Of a stretch of DNA of 64,000 nucleotides, positions 19,660-28,103 are shown one piece after another. The notes beneath the pieces are model-generated. The model saw only the letters and a list, made by a program, of their open reading frames with translations. It had not been told where the DNA came from and made no database searches. The stretch comes from Kerstersia similis. GTDB taxonomy: Bacteria; Pseudomonadota; Gammaproteobacteria; Burkholderiales; Burkholderiaceae_B. Location: contig NZ_CBCSIQ010000001.1 of the NCBI RefSeq assembly GCF_965139615.1, positions 259,494 through 323,493 of the forward strand, written 5' to 3'. Each line of letters starts with the position of its first letter. The first letter of the stretch is position 1. A program made the position numbers and the translations under genes.

Positions 19660-20916
19660 ATGAGAGTTGTGGTGTTGGGCAGCGGGGTGGTAGGCACTTC
19701 CAGCGCATGGTGGCTGCGTCAGGCAGGCCATGAGGTTGAAGTGCTGGATCGCAGTACGGGGCCTGCACAGGAAACCAGTTTTGCCAATGGCTGCCAGATT
19801 TCGGTTTCCTATGCTGAGCCTTGGGCCAATCCCCATGCGCCGCTGAAGTTGCTCAAATGGTTGTTCAAGGATGATGCGCCATTGCTGTTCCGTCCGCAGC
19901 TGGACTGGCACCAGTGGCTGTGGGGCGCGGCCTTCCTGCGTGAGTGCCTGCCTTCGCGTTTGCCGCGCAACATCCGTGCGATGGTACGGATGGCGGAGTA
20001 CAGCCGCAGCACCCTGCGTGAATTGCGCCGCGAACTGTCCATTGAGTACGACCACCTGGAACGCGGCATCCTGAATTTCTATCGCAGCCAGGAAGAGTTC
20101 GACGATTCCCAGGAAGCGGCCGGCATGATGCGCGATTTCGGCGTGGAGCGCCGGGTCGTTTCGACCGATGAAGTCGTGCAGATCGAACCTGCGCTGGCGC
20201 CCAGCCGCCATCTGATCGTCGGCGGGGACTACACCCCTGAAGATGAAAGCGGTGATGTGCATAAATTCACTGCGGCGCTGGCGCAGCGTGCCGAGGCTGC
20301 CGGTGTCAACTTCCGTTTTTCGACGCGGATCACGCGCCTGCTTTGCGAGCAGGGGCGCATCACCGGTGTGGAAGTCATTGCGCCCGAAGGCCATTATGAG
20401 ATCGTGCGTGCCGATGCCTTCGTCGTGGCGCTGGGCAGCTTTTCCCCGCAATTGCTGCGTCCGCTGGGAGTGCGTTGCATGGTGTATCCCGCCAAGGGGT
20501 ATTCCGCGACCTTCCCCGTGATCGCGCCGGAACTGGCGCCCATGGCCAGCCTGACCGATAGCGGTCACAAAATTGTGTTCAGCCGCCTGGGCGACAAACT
20601 GCGCATGGCTGGCACTGCGGAACTTTCTGGGTATTCGCGTTCTCTAAATAATAAGCGCTGCGAAGCCATGACGCGGGTAGCGCGAGAGCTGTTCCCCGAT
20701 GCGCTGGATTTCGACAACGTGGCATATTGGACCGGGCTGCGTCCTGCAACCCCGTCCAACGTGCCCTTGATCGGCCGTTCGCGCATTGCCAACCTTTATC
20801 TCAACACCGGGCACGGCACACTGGGCTGGACCATGGGTGCCGGTTCGGGCCGGGCGCTGGCGGATATCGTATCCGGCCGTCGTCCGGAACCCGAGTTCCC
20901 CTTTCTAGGCGTTTAA
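19660..20916 (+). CDS. dadA: D-amino acid dehydrogenase small subunit
   Basis: Membrane-associated FAD enzyme that deaminates D-amino acids (mainly D-Ala) to keto acids, passing electrons to the respiratory chain. 418 aa, close to E. coli DadA (432). It opens with the dinucleotide fold VVVLGSGVVGTSSAWWLRQAG; FANGCQISVSYAEPWANP and the C-terminal GLRPATPSNVPLIGRSRIANLYLNTGHGTLGWTMGAGSG are DadA hallmarks. Start at ATG 19660 after a GGGGGGAA stretch; 15 further in-frame codons upstream are not conserved. No alanine racemase gene is adjacent. Confidence 0.94.
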   Translation: MRVVVLGSGVVGTSSAWWLRQAGHEVEVLDRSTGPAQETSFANGCQISVSYAEPWANPHAPLKLLKWLFKDDAPLLFRPQLDWHQWLWGAAFLRECLPSRLPRNIRAMVRMAEYSRSTLRELRRELSIEYDHLERGILNFYRSQEEFDDSQEAAGMMRDFGVERRVVSTDEVVQIEPALAPSRHLIVGGDYTPEDESGDVHKFTAALAQRAEAAGVNFRFSTRITRLLCEQGRITGVEVIAPEGHYEIVRADAFVVALGSFSPQLLRPLGVRCMVYPAKGYSATFPVIAPELAPMASLTDSGHKIVFSRLGDKLRMAGTAELSGYSRSLNNKRCEAMTRVARELFPDALDFDNVAYWTGLRPATPSNVPLIGRSRIANLYLNTGHGTLGWTMGAGSGRALADIVSGRRPEPEFPFLGV

Positions 20917-20930
20917 AGTCAGAGTCATCT

Positions 20931-22271
20931 ATGAGCATCAAACAAGAGTTTTCTGGCCGCTTGTTTTCTGGCCATATGCTGCAGGCGATGCGTCGCTTGC
21001 CCCAGGCCTTGGCGCTGGCATTGGGTGTATCCGGTTCTGCCGTCGCCTGGGCCGCGCCGCAGGAAGTGCAGGTTTGGCATACGTTGACGGGCCGCAATCA
21101 GGCCGAGTTCGACAAACTGGCCGCGGATTACAACAAAAGCCAGGCCAATGTCCGGGTCGTGTTGCGTGGTTTCAATGGTGAAGATGAGCTGGCGCGCGAA
21201 ACCGCGATGGCGATAGCCGGCAAGTATGCGCCGCAACTGGTGCAGATCAGTGACCAGCATTCGCCGGAAGTCATTGCGGAACATGCAGCCATTTTGCCCA
21301 TGCACCAGTTGCTTGCCACGCACCCGATCCGCGACCAGGCCTGGTTCCTGCCGCAGGCCAGCAGCTTTGTGCGTGATGGCCGTGGCCGCCTGCTGGCGTT
21401 CCCGTGGATGGCGGAAGTACCGGTGATGTTCTACAACATCGACGCCTATCGCAAGGCAGGCCTGAATCCGGCACAGCCGGCTCGCACCTGGAACGATCTG
21501 CAGAACGAACTGGCGCAGCTCTATGAGCGTACCGATCTGCAATGCGCCTATGCGACTGGCGACCCTCTGACCGTGCACCTGGAGAACCTGGCGCCGGTGA
21601 ACGGCAAGCTGTATGCCACAGCGGATAACGGCCTGGGCCGTGGCAAGCCCAGCCTGAATTTCGATGTGCTGTATATGCGCCATATCTCGCTGATGGCCAG
21701 CTGGAAGCGCGGCCACCTGATGACGGAATTCCCCAATGACAACGAAGCGAACCTGGCATTTGCGCGCGGCCGTTGCGGCGTGCTGACGACAGGCTCGGGG
21801 GCGCTGGGGGAATTGATGGCATCCAATACGCTGTCGTTCGGCGTGGCGCCGCTGCCTTACTATTCGCAGGTGACGAGCCAGCCCGGCAAGCCGTTCATCA
21901 GCGGCAGTGCGCTGTGGGCGCTGAAGGGGCACGATCGAGGTTCCGATGCGGCGACGGCCTCGTTCCTGGCCTACCTGGCTACGCCGGTGGTGGCTGCCGA
22001 GTGGCATCAGAAGACCGGTTATCTGCCGCTGACGCAAGCGGCCTTCCTGGCAGCCGATGTGTCTTTCTATGACCGCATTCCGGGGACGCAGAAACTGATT
22101 GCCTCGCTGGAAAGTGCGCCGACGGTGGCCAGCCGCGGCTTCCGCCTGCCGAATTATCCGCAGGTCGCCGTGGTGCTCAATGATGCCTTGGCGGCGGCAT
22201 TGTCGGGCCAGCGTCCGGCGATGGAAGCGCTGCAAAGTGCCGTGCGTCAGGGTAATGCCTTGATGAAGTGA
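20931..22271 (+). CDS. ABC transporter substrate-binding protein, family 1 (UgpB-like)
   Basis: Periplasmic binding protein of the sugar/glycerol-phosphate class, 446 aa, with an N-terminal signal region (MRRLPQALALALGVSGSAVAWA) ending near residue 41. QVWHTLTGRNQAEFDKLAADYNKSQ, MAEVPVMFYNIDAYRKAGL and GVAPLPYYSQV recall UgpB. It lies 14 bp after dadA, yet no permease or ATPase gene for it is present, so it is an orphan receptor in this window and must use components elsewhere. Ligand unknown; glycerol-3-phosphate-type is only a family suggestion. Confidence 0.87.
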   Translation: MSIKQEFSGRLFSGHMLQAMRRLPQALALALGVSGSAVAWAAPQEVQVWHTLTGRNQAEFDKLAADYNKSQANVRVVLRGFNGEDELARETAMAIAGKYAPQLVQISDQHSPEVIAEHAAILPMHQLLATHPIRDQAWFLPQASSFVRDGRGRLLAFPWMAEVPVMFYNIDAYRKAGLNPAQPARTWNDLQNELAQLYERTDLQCAYATGDPLTVHLENLAPVNGKLYATADNGLGRGKPSLNFDVLYMRHISLMASWKRGHLMTEFPNDNEANLAFARGRCGVLTTGSGALGELMASNTLSFGVAPLPYYSQVTSQPGKPFISGSALWALKGHDRGSDAATASFLAYLATPVVAAEWHQKTGYLPLTQAAFLAADVSFYDRIPGTQKLIASLESAPTVASRGFRLPNYPQVAVVLNDALAAALSGQRPAMEALQSAVRQGNALMK

Positions 22272-22323
22272 ATGTGGCCGGGGCATGCCCCGGCGCAGCG
22301 GCTGGCGGACACCCGCTGGCTGG

Positions 22324-22363
22324 AAACGGGAAGGGCGGCTCAGGCCGGCTTCCCGTTTTTTTT
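22324..22363 (+). terminator. Intrinsic terminator after the binding-protein gene
   Basis: AAACGGGAAG (22324-22333) pairs with CTTCCCGTTT (22349-22358) and the T-run continues to 22363. It lies 53 bases after the stop of the orphan binding protein and closes the dadA-receptor unit. Confidence 0.85.
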
Positions 22364-22491
22364 GCCCGACAGCGGTGGCGGAGGCCAGCCCGCCGTGCCT
22401 AGGCTCCGACAAGGGCCGGGCTTGCCCGGGGCATGTTTTGTGCATGCGCGGCTGGTTGCACACGGACAGGGATAGGCGGGAGAAGCCAGGT

Positions 22492-23532
22492 ATGGATTCA
22501 TTGACACAGGCAGTACTGGGGGGTGCCCTGCAGGGTAGCCTGCTGGGACGATGGCAAGGGCGGCGGGCCCTGGCGTATGGTGCGGCGCTGGCAACATTGC
22601 CAGACCTGGATGTGCTGATACGCTATGCCGACCCGGTGTCGATGATGACCTATCATCGCGGATTTTCGCATTCCCTGTTCGTCCTGACCGGACTGGCTGC
22701 CGTGCTGACCGGCCTGATACGCTGGCGCTGGCCGCAGGCGGCCTATGGCTGGCGGCGCCTGTTCCTGACCTTATGGCTGGTGCTGCTGACGCATCCCTTG
22801 CTGGATGCGTTCACGGTGTACGGCACTCAGTTGTTTTGGCCGTTGCAACCGGTACCCGCGAGCTGGGCAGCGGTCTTCATCATTGACCCTGTCTATACCC
22901 TGCCTTTGCTGGGCGCGGTGATATATGGCGTCTGGCGTGGCTGCACGGCCAGGGCCCGCCGCCTGATGGCGGCCGCCCTGGTATTCAGCACCCTGTACCT
23001 GGGCTTTGGCTGCATCAGCCGGATGGTGGCTGAACACCGGGTCTCGGTGGCGTTGCAGGCGCGTGGGGTGGCGGTCACTGAATTGCGCGGCGTGCCCATG
23101 CCGTTCAATACCCTGCTCTGGCGGGTGCTGGCCCGGACGCCGGATGGGTCCTATTACGAGGCCGTCAGTGGTCTGTTCGACCAGGCGCCGCCCGAGTTGC
23201 TGCGCCAGCCCTTGAATCAGGATCTGGCACAGGCCCTGGCAACCGACCCCTTGCATCAGCGGCTGCGCTGGTTCACGGACGGTTGGCTGCGCTATGACCA
23301 GCGCGGGAACGCGCTGGTGGTGACGGACCTGCGCATGGGGGTGCCGGGCAGCTACACCTTTCGCTTCAAAATGGCCGAGCAGGATGCTCAGGGGCAGTGG
23401 CAGCATGTCGTGCCCAGTGCCTGGGAGAGCCAGGACACGGCAGGCAGCGCCGAACTGGGACTGCTGTTCCGGCGTATCTGGCGGCAGGAACCACCGCTGC
23501 CGCTGCCAAACTGGATGGAGCGTTTCCTGTAA
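22492..23532 (+). CDS. Membrane-bound metal-dependent hydrolase, YdjM family
   Basis: 346 aa. The N-terminal domain has the family's metal-ligand pattern: MDSLTQAVLGGALQGSLLG, then TLPDLDVL, YHRGFSHSLFVL and LLTHPLLDAFTVYGTQLFWPL (His/Asp clusters between membrane segments). About four transmembrane helices fill residues 60-190, and a soluble C-terminal half follows. Start at ATG 22492 after GGGAGAAG; the open frame upstream is low-quality. The reaction and substrate are not known for this family; in E. coli YdjM is SOS-regulated, but I see no LexA box here. Confidence 0.88.
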   Translation: MDSLTQAVLGGALQGSLLGRWQGRRALAYGAALATLPDLDVLIRYADPVSMMTYHRGFSHSLFVLTGLAAVLTGLIRWRWPQAAYGWRRLFLTLWLVLLTHPLLDAFTVYGTQLFWPLQPVPASWAAVFIIDPVYTLPLLGAVIYGVWRGCTARARRLMAAALVFSTLYLGFGCISRMVAEHRVSVALQARGVAVTELRGVPMPFNTLLWRVLARTPDGSYYEAVSGLFDQAPPELLRQPLNQDLAQALATDPLHQRLRWFTDGWLRYDQRGNALVVTDLRMGVPGSYTFRFKMAEQDAQGQWQHVVPSAWESQDTAGSAELGLLFRRIWRQEPPLPLPNWMERFL

Positions 23533-23552
23533 GAGCGGTTGCTTGTAAGGGG

Positions 23553-23601
23553 GGGCAGCTGCCGTCCCACGCCCTTGTAGTCAGTGGTACGGCAGCTGCC
23601 C
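23553..23601. repeat. Long hairpin with perfect 13-bp arms
   Basis: GGGCAGCTGCCGT (23553-23565) and ACGGCAGCTGCCC (23589-23601) flank a 23-base loop. Each arm itself contains the palindrome GGCAGCTGCC. It lies 20 bases after the YdjM-like stop and has no U-run. It could be a REP/MITE-like element or a factor-dependent terminator structure. Confidence 0.5.
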
Positions 23602-23726
23602 TCCGGCAGGGCGCTTCTGGCATGGCGGCGAGCCGGGCCCGACAGTGGGCCAGGGTTGGGCGCAGGGCCGTAGCGGGTGGCCGGGGGCGCCATGGCCTGG
23701 TGCCCGTCCGCCACGGGGTGCCGGGC

Positions 23727-24291
23727 TTAGCGCTGGGCTGGTACGGCGGTGTGAACCGGGCGGCCCTGGAACACGGTCAGCAAGACTTCGGTATTGCTGA
23801 TGTCTGCCGTCGGGATAGTGAAGAGATCACGGTCCAGCACGATGATGTCGGCCGATTTCCCGACTTCCAGTGTGCCCGTCTGCTCCTCGCGCCCGATGGC
23901 CTTGGCGCCTGCCTGGGTAAAGATGCGCAGGGCCTCCTCCAGCTGGATGGCCTGTTCCGGGTTCAGCGTCTGGCCGGCACGCTGGCCATGAGGATCGGCG
24001 CGGGTAGGTAGCGCTTCAATGACAGGCTAGGGATTGTTGTCCTTGACGCTCGAGGGCCAGGATATTGTCATCCTTGATGGCAATGGCTTCCACCCAGGGC
24101 TGCTGGGGATTCTCGGTATAGATGCGGCCATTGTGGAGCAGCATGTCGGCATTGTTGCCAGGGGCGGCGAGCGTGGGTGCCGACCAGGCGCTCAGGCTGG
24201 CGGCCAGTGCCAATATGAGAAACGGGAAATACAGGCAAAAAAACCGCCTGGAAAAAAGGCTGTCCGCCTGCATGTGCAGGCGAGGGAGCAC
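23727..24291 (-). pseudogene. Amidohydrolase (YtcJ type) remnant with large internal deletion
   Basis: The 5' part (24291 down to about 24045) encodes a signal peptide-like segment (FLILALAASLSAWSAPTLAAP) and the family start ADMLLHNGRIYTENPQQPWVEA with AIAIKDDNILALE. It then reads out of frame to a stop at 24016. The 3' part, in another frame from about 24027 to the stop at 23727, encodes a typical C-terminus: EALPTRADPHGQRAGQTLNP, then EEALRIFTQAGAKAIG, GTLEVGKSADIIVLDRDLFT and TEVLLTVFQGRPV. About 400 central residues, including the catalytic barrel, are absent. YtcJ-type proteins are normally about 550 aa. The gene cannot be functional. Confidence 0.85.
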
Positions 24292-24338
24292 GCGTTCAGG
24301 CTTTTATCCTAGCCCGCGCTCTGATCCGGACGGGCATG

Positions 24339-24370
24339 AAAAAAGCCATGCCCAGATAGGGCATGGCTTT
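24339..24370 (-). terminator. Intrinsic terminator of acnB
   Basis: Arms AAAGCCATGCCC (24342-24353) and GGGCATGGCTTT (24359-24370) pair perfectly around a five-base loop. On the minus strand the stem is followed by a U-run (the plus-strand A-run 24339-24344). It lies 64 bases after the acnB stop. Confidence 0.85.
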
Positions 24371-24433
24371 CTTGAAGCCGCCCCTGCGAAGGGGGGCTTG
24401 TGCGAGGTAGCCGGTGCGGGCACCGGCCTTGCA

Positions 24434-27019
24434 TTACACGCTGACGCTGTCTGCAACGTCCTTGTAGTCTGCGATCTGGTCGAAGTTCAGGTACTTGTAG
24501 ATCTTGTCGCCATTTTCATTGATGACGCCAATATCGGCCATGTACTCTTCCTTCGTGGGGATGCGACCCAGGCGCGAGCAGATGGCGGCCAGTTCGGCGG
24601 AACCCAGGTACACGAAGGTGTTCTTGCCCAGGCGGTTCGGGAAGTTACGCGTGCTGGTGGACATCACCGTTGCGCCTTCACGGACTTGCGCCTGGTTGCC
24701 CATGCACAGCGAGCAGCCGGGCATTTCGGTGCGCGCACCTGCCGTGCCGAACACGCCGTAGTGGCCTTCTTCGGTCAGCTGGGCGGCATCCATCTTGGTG
24801 GGCGGAGCCACCCACAGCTTGACCGGGATATCGCGCTTGCCTTCCAGCAGCTTGGACGCTGCGCGGAAGTGGCCGATGTTGGTCATGCAGCTGCCGATGA
24901 ACACTTCGTCGATGGTGGCGCCGGCAACGTCGGACAGCGTCTTGACGTCGTCCGGGTCGTTCGGGCAGGCCACGATGGGCTCATGGATGTCGGCCAGGTC
25001 GATGTCGATGACAGCGGCGTATTCGGCGTCTGCATCCGGTTCCAGCAGCTTGGGGTCGGCCAGCCAGGCTTCCATCGCCTTGATGCGGCGAGCCAGGCTG
25101 CGTTCGTCCTTGTAGCCATTGGCGATCATCCACTTCAGCATCACGATGTTGCTGTTGATGTATTCGATGATCGGTTCCTTGTTCAGGCGCACGGTGCAGC
25201 CTGCGGCGGAACGTTCGGCCGATGCGTCGGACAGTTCGAATGCCTGTTCGACCTTCAGCTCGGGCAAGCCTTCGATTTCCAGGATGCGGCCGGAGAAGAT
25301 GTTCTTCTTGCCTTGCTTGGCAACCGTCAGCAGGCCTTGCTTGATGGCGTAGAGCGGAATGGCATTGACCAGGTCACGCAGCGTGACGCCGGGTTGCATC
25401 TTGCCCTTGAAACGCACCAGCACGGATTCCGGCATGTCCAGCGGCATGACGCCAGTGGCGGCAGCAAAGGCCACCAGGCCCGAACCGGCCGGGAAGCTGA
25501 TGCCGATCGGGAAGCGGGTGTGCGAGTCGCCGCCGGTGCCGACGGTATCCGGCAGCAGCATGCGGTTCAGCCAGGAGTGGATCACGCCGTCGCCGGGGCG
25601 CAGCGAGATGCCGCCACGGGTGCTGATGAACTCGGGCAGCGTGTGGTGCGTCTTGACGTCCACGGGCTTGGGGTAGGCGGCAGTGTGGCAGAACGACTGC
25701 ATCACCAGGTCGGCCGAGAAACCCAGGCAGGCCAGGTCTTTCAGCTCGTCGCGGGTCATGGGGCCGGTGGTGTCCTGGCTGCCCACGGAGGTCATCTTGG
25801 GTTCGCAGTAGGTACCCGGGCGCACGCCCTGGCCTTCCGGCAGGCCGCAGGCACGGCCGACCATCTTCTGCGCCAGTGAAAAGCCCTTGCCGCTATCGAC
25901 AGGGTTCTGCGGCAGGCGGAACAGCGTGGAGGGGGGCAGGCCCAGCACTTCGCGGGCCTTGGCGGTCAGGCCACGGCCAATGATCAGCGGAATGCGGCCG
26001 CCGGCGCGCACTTCGTCGAACAGCACATCCGACTTGACCTTGAATTCGGCGATGACTTCGCCGTTCTTCAGGGCCTTGCCTTCATAGGGGCGCAGTTCAA
26101 CGACGTCGCCCATTTCCATTTGCGATACGTCGAGTTCGATAGGCAGAGCGCCGGCATCTTCCATGGTGTTGTAGAAGATGGGGGCGATCTTGCCGCCCAG
26201 ACAGACGCCACCGAAGCGCTTGTTGGGAACGAAGGGAATGTCCTCGCCAGTGAACCACAGCACCGAGTTGGTGGCGGATTTGCGCGAAGAACCGGTGCCG
26301 ACCACATCGCCGACGTAGGCGATCAGGTGGCCCTTGTCTTTCAGGGATTCGAGGAACTTGACGGGGCCGACCTTGCCGGCGTCATCAGGCTCGATGCCGG
26401 GACGCGGGTTCTTGAGCATGGCCAGCGCGTGCAGCGGGATGTCCGGGCGGCTCCAGGCGTCAGGGGCGGGCGACAGATCGTCGGTATTGGTTTCGCCAGT
26501 CACCTTGAAGACGGTGATGGTCATGCTTTCCGGCACTTCCGGGCGGCTGGTGAACCATTCGCCGTCAGCCCAGCTTTGCAGCACGGCCTGGGCGTTGGCA
26601 TTGCCTTTCTCGGCCTTTTCCTGCACATCATGGAAGGCGTCGAACATCAGCAGCGTTTTCTTCAGGCCTTCGGCAGCCAGCATGCCGACTTCGGCATCGT
26701 CCAGCAGTTCGATCAGGGCGCTGATGTTGTAGCCGCCGAGCATGGTGCCCAGCAGACGGACCGCGTGAGAGCGGTCGATCAGCGGACACGACTCGGTGCC
26801 ATGGGCCACGGCGGCCAGATAGGATGCCTTGACCTTGGCGGCATCGTCCACGCCGGCCGGCACGCGGTGCGTGATCAGGTCAAGCAGGAACTCTTCTTCG
26901 CCCGCAGGCGGATTCTTCAGCAGTTCGATAACGCCGGCGGTTTGCTGGGCGGACAGCGGCAGCGGCGGAATGCCCAGGGCGGCGCGCTCGGCGACGTGTT
27001 GGCGGTAGGCTTCTAGCAT
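24434..27019 (-). CDS. acnB: Bifunctional aconitate hydratase 2 / 2-methylisocitrate dehydratase
   Basis: Citrate-isocitrate isomerase of the TCA cycle. 861 aa (E. coli AcnB 865). The AcnB-type N-terminal HEAT-like domain (MLEAYRQHVAERAALGIPPL) comes first, then the swivel domain (GDVVGTGSSRKSATNSVLWF) and the catalytic domains. The 4Fe-4S ligands are Cys711 (GSCMTNIGHFRA), Cys769 and Cys772 (GCSLCMGNQAQ), the same spacing as E. coli. Start at ATG 27019; the open frame upstream runs into the promoter region and is not conserved. A symmetric element 72-92 bases upstream is a likely operator. Confidence 0.97.
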   Translation of the reverse strand: MLEAYRQHVAERAALGIPPLPLSAQQTAGVIELLKNPPAGEEEFLLDLITHRVPAGVDDAAKVKASYLAAVAHGTESCPLIDRSHAVRLLGTMLGGYNISALIELLDDAEVGMLAAEGLKKTLLMFDAFHDVQEKAEKGNANAQAVLQSWADGEWFTSRPEVPESMTITVFKVTGETNTDDLSPAPDAWSRPDIPLHALAMLKNPRPGIEPDDAGKVGPVKFLESLKDKGHLIAYVGDVVGTGSSRKSATNSVLWFTGEDIPFVPNKRFGGVCLGGKIAPIFYNTMEDAGALPIELDVSQMEMGDVVELRPYEGKALKNGEVIAEFKVKSDVLFDEVRAGGRIPLIIGRGLTAKAREVLGLPPSTLFRLPQNPVDSGKGFSLAQKMVGRACGLPEGQGVRPGTYCEPKMTSVGSQDTTGPMTRDELKDLACLGFSADLVMQSFCHTAAYPKPVDVKTHHTLPEFISTRGGISLRPGDGVIHSWLNRMLLPDTVGTGGDSHTRFPIGISFPAGSGLVAFAAATGVMPLDMPESVLVRFKGKMQPGVTLRDLVNAIPLYAIKQGLLTVAKQGKKNIFSGRILEIEGLPELKVEQAFELSDASAERSAAGCTVRLNKEPIIEYINSNIVMLKWMIANGYKDERSLARRIKAMEAWLADPKLLEPDADAEYAAVIDIDLADIHEPIVACPNDPDDVKTLSDVAGATIDEVFIGSCMTNIGHFRAASKLLEGKRDIPVKLWVAPPTKMDAAQLTEEGHYGVFGTAGARTEMPGCSLCMGNQAQVREGATVMSTSTRNFPNRLGKNTFVYLGSAELAAICSRLGRIPTKEEYMADIGVINENGDKIYKYLNFDQIADYKDVADSVSV

Positions 27020-27090
27020 GGTTGATTTGCCTGCAAAAAGGGACTTGAAACACTGAGTATTGTAATGGGAAAAGCAGGGGGGCTGCAATA

Positions 27091-27111
27091 GTCTTATATA
27101 AGACATAAGAC
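27091..27111 (-). promoter_or_regulatory. Three-half-site operator upstream of acnB
   Basis: The perfect palindrome GTCTTATATAAGAC (27091-27104) is followed at once by a third half-site, ATAAGAC (27105-27111). Read on the minus strand, this 21-bp element matches the one at 29423-29443 before the GntR gene in 19 of 21 positions. It is 72-92 bp before the acnB start codon, a normal place for a repressor site. Binding by the nearby GntR protein is inferred. Confidence 0.65.
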
Positions 27112-27261
27112 TGGTTCGCATTTGCCATGGCGATTGGAACGGCAGCGGCGTTGGCGGCAGGCACGGCGATCCAGGGTGTGACACAATGCCGCGCTCGGGC
27201 AGCAGGCCTGGCAAGGTGCGCGCAGCCCTGGGTTGCGGGTGGAAACAAGAAAGGGGAAGGG

Positions 27262-27978
27262 ATGCAGATCATGATTGTGGGCGCCAGCCAGGGCTTGGGC
27301 CGGGCTTTTGCAGAAGGGCTGTGCCAGCCGGGGGATACCTTGATTGGCGTCTCGCGAAGTACGCCGGCGATCTTGAGTGTGCCGCCCGGCGTGGCATGCC
27401 GCTGGGTGGAGGCCGATCTCACCGCGCCTGCGGCGGCAGCGGCGCAGCTGGCGCAAGTCGCGCCGGAATCCCTGGATGTCCTGATCTACAACCTGGGCCT
27501 GTGGGAAGAGAAGGCTTTCACGGCCGATTATTTTTTCACCCAGGACGCCGACGCGGATCTGATGCGCATGGTGGATGTAAACGTGACGGCAGCGTTGCTG
27601 GTCATCAAGCATTTGCTGCCGCGCTTGCTGACCTCGGCACGGCCGCGCCTGATCCTGACAGGCTCGACCTCGGCGCTGCGCCAATGCGGCCGTCCCGAGG
27701 TGGCATTTGGCGCCACCAAAAGCGCGCTCAACGGCCTGGGGGATGCCTTGAGGGAAGGGTTTCGGGATGCCCGGCTGGGAGTGACCACCCTGCAATTGGG
27801 TTATCTCAATACGACCGATGACCTGGCTGTGCCTGCGTCTCAGGCGGCCTGGCGCGGTGAGGGCAAGCTGGTGCCGCTGCATGATGTGGTGGCGATGGTG
27901 CGCACCATCCTGGCCCTCTCGGATGCCAGCTTTGTGCGGGAACTGGTCATGCCCGCGATTCTGGACGAGCGCTTTTAA
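27262..27978 (+). CDS. Short-chain dehydrogenase/reductase-like protein lacking the catalytic Tyr
   Basis: 238 aa with the SDR fold: cofactor motif IVGASQGLGRAF (residues 5-16), DVLIYNLG in the NAG position, Asn107 in VDVNVTAALL, Ser135 in LILTGSTSA, and the active-site helix EVAFGATKSALNGLGDAL. The expected YxxxK reads FGATK: Phe149 replaces the catalytic Tyr, while Lys153 is kept. Start at ATG 27262 after AAGGGGAAGG; 45 more open codons upstream overlap the acnB promoter. Divergent from acnB and convergent with mdh. It may be catalytically weak, or a binding or regulatory SDR. Substrate unknown. Confidence 0.85.
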   Translation: MQIMIVGASQGLGRAFAEGLCQPGDTLIGVSRSTPAILSVPPGVACRWVEADLTAPAAAAAQLAQVAPESLDVLIYNLGLWEEKAFTADYFFTQDADADLMRMVDVNVTAALLVIKHLLPRLLTSARPRLILTGSTSALRQCGRPEVAFGATKSALNGLGDALREGFRDARLGVTTLQLGYLNTTDDLAVPASQAAWRGEGKLVPLHDVVAMVRTILALSDASFVRELVMPAILDERF

Positions 27979-28021
27979 GTCCTGCGGCCTGGGCGCGAAA
28001 CGGCGGGCCGCGCCAATGGAA

Positions 28022-28052
28022 AACGCCCGCCAGGCGATGCCGGGCGGGCGTT
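28022..28052 (-). terminator. Hairpin terminator of mdh
   Basis: AACGCCCGCC (28022-28031) pairs with GGCGGGCGTT (28043-28052). Read on the minus strand it is followed by TTTTCC, so it most likely serves mdh, whose stop is 52 bases away; it also sits after the convergent SDR gene. Confidence 0.65.
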
Positions 28053-28103
28053 GATCATCAGGTGTCTGGCCGCGATTGCATGCGGCCGGGCATCTGTATG
28101 GGG

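Noticed and set aside
20925..22463. 512-codon minus-strand open frame opposite the UgpB-like receptor
   Set aside because: Antisense shadow without motifs; extends through the terminator of the real gene.
24122..25879. 585-codon plus-strand open frame over acnB
   Set aside because: Shadow of acnB; no motif or SD.
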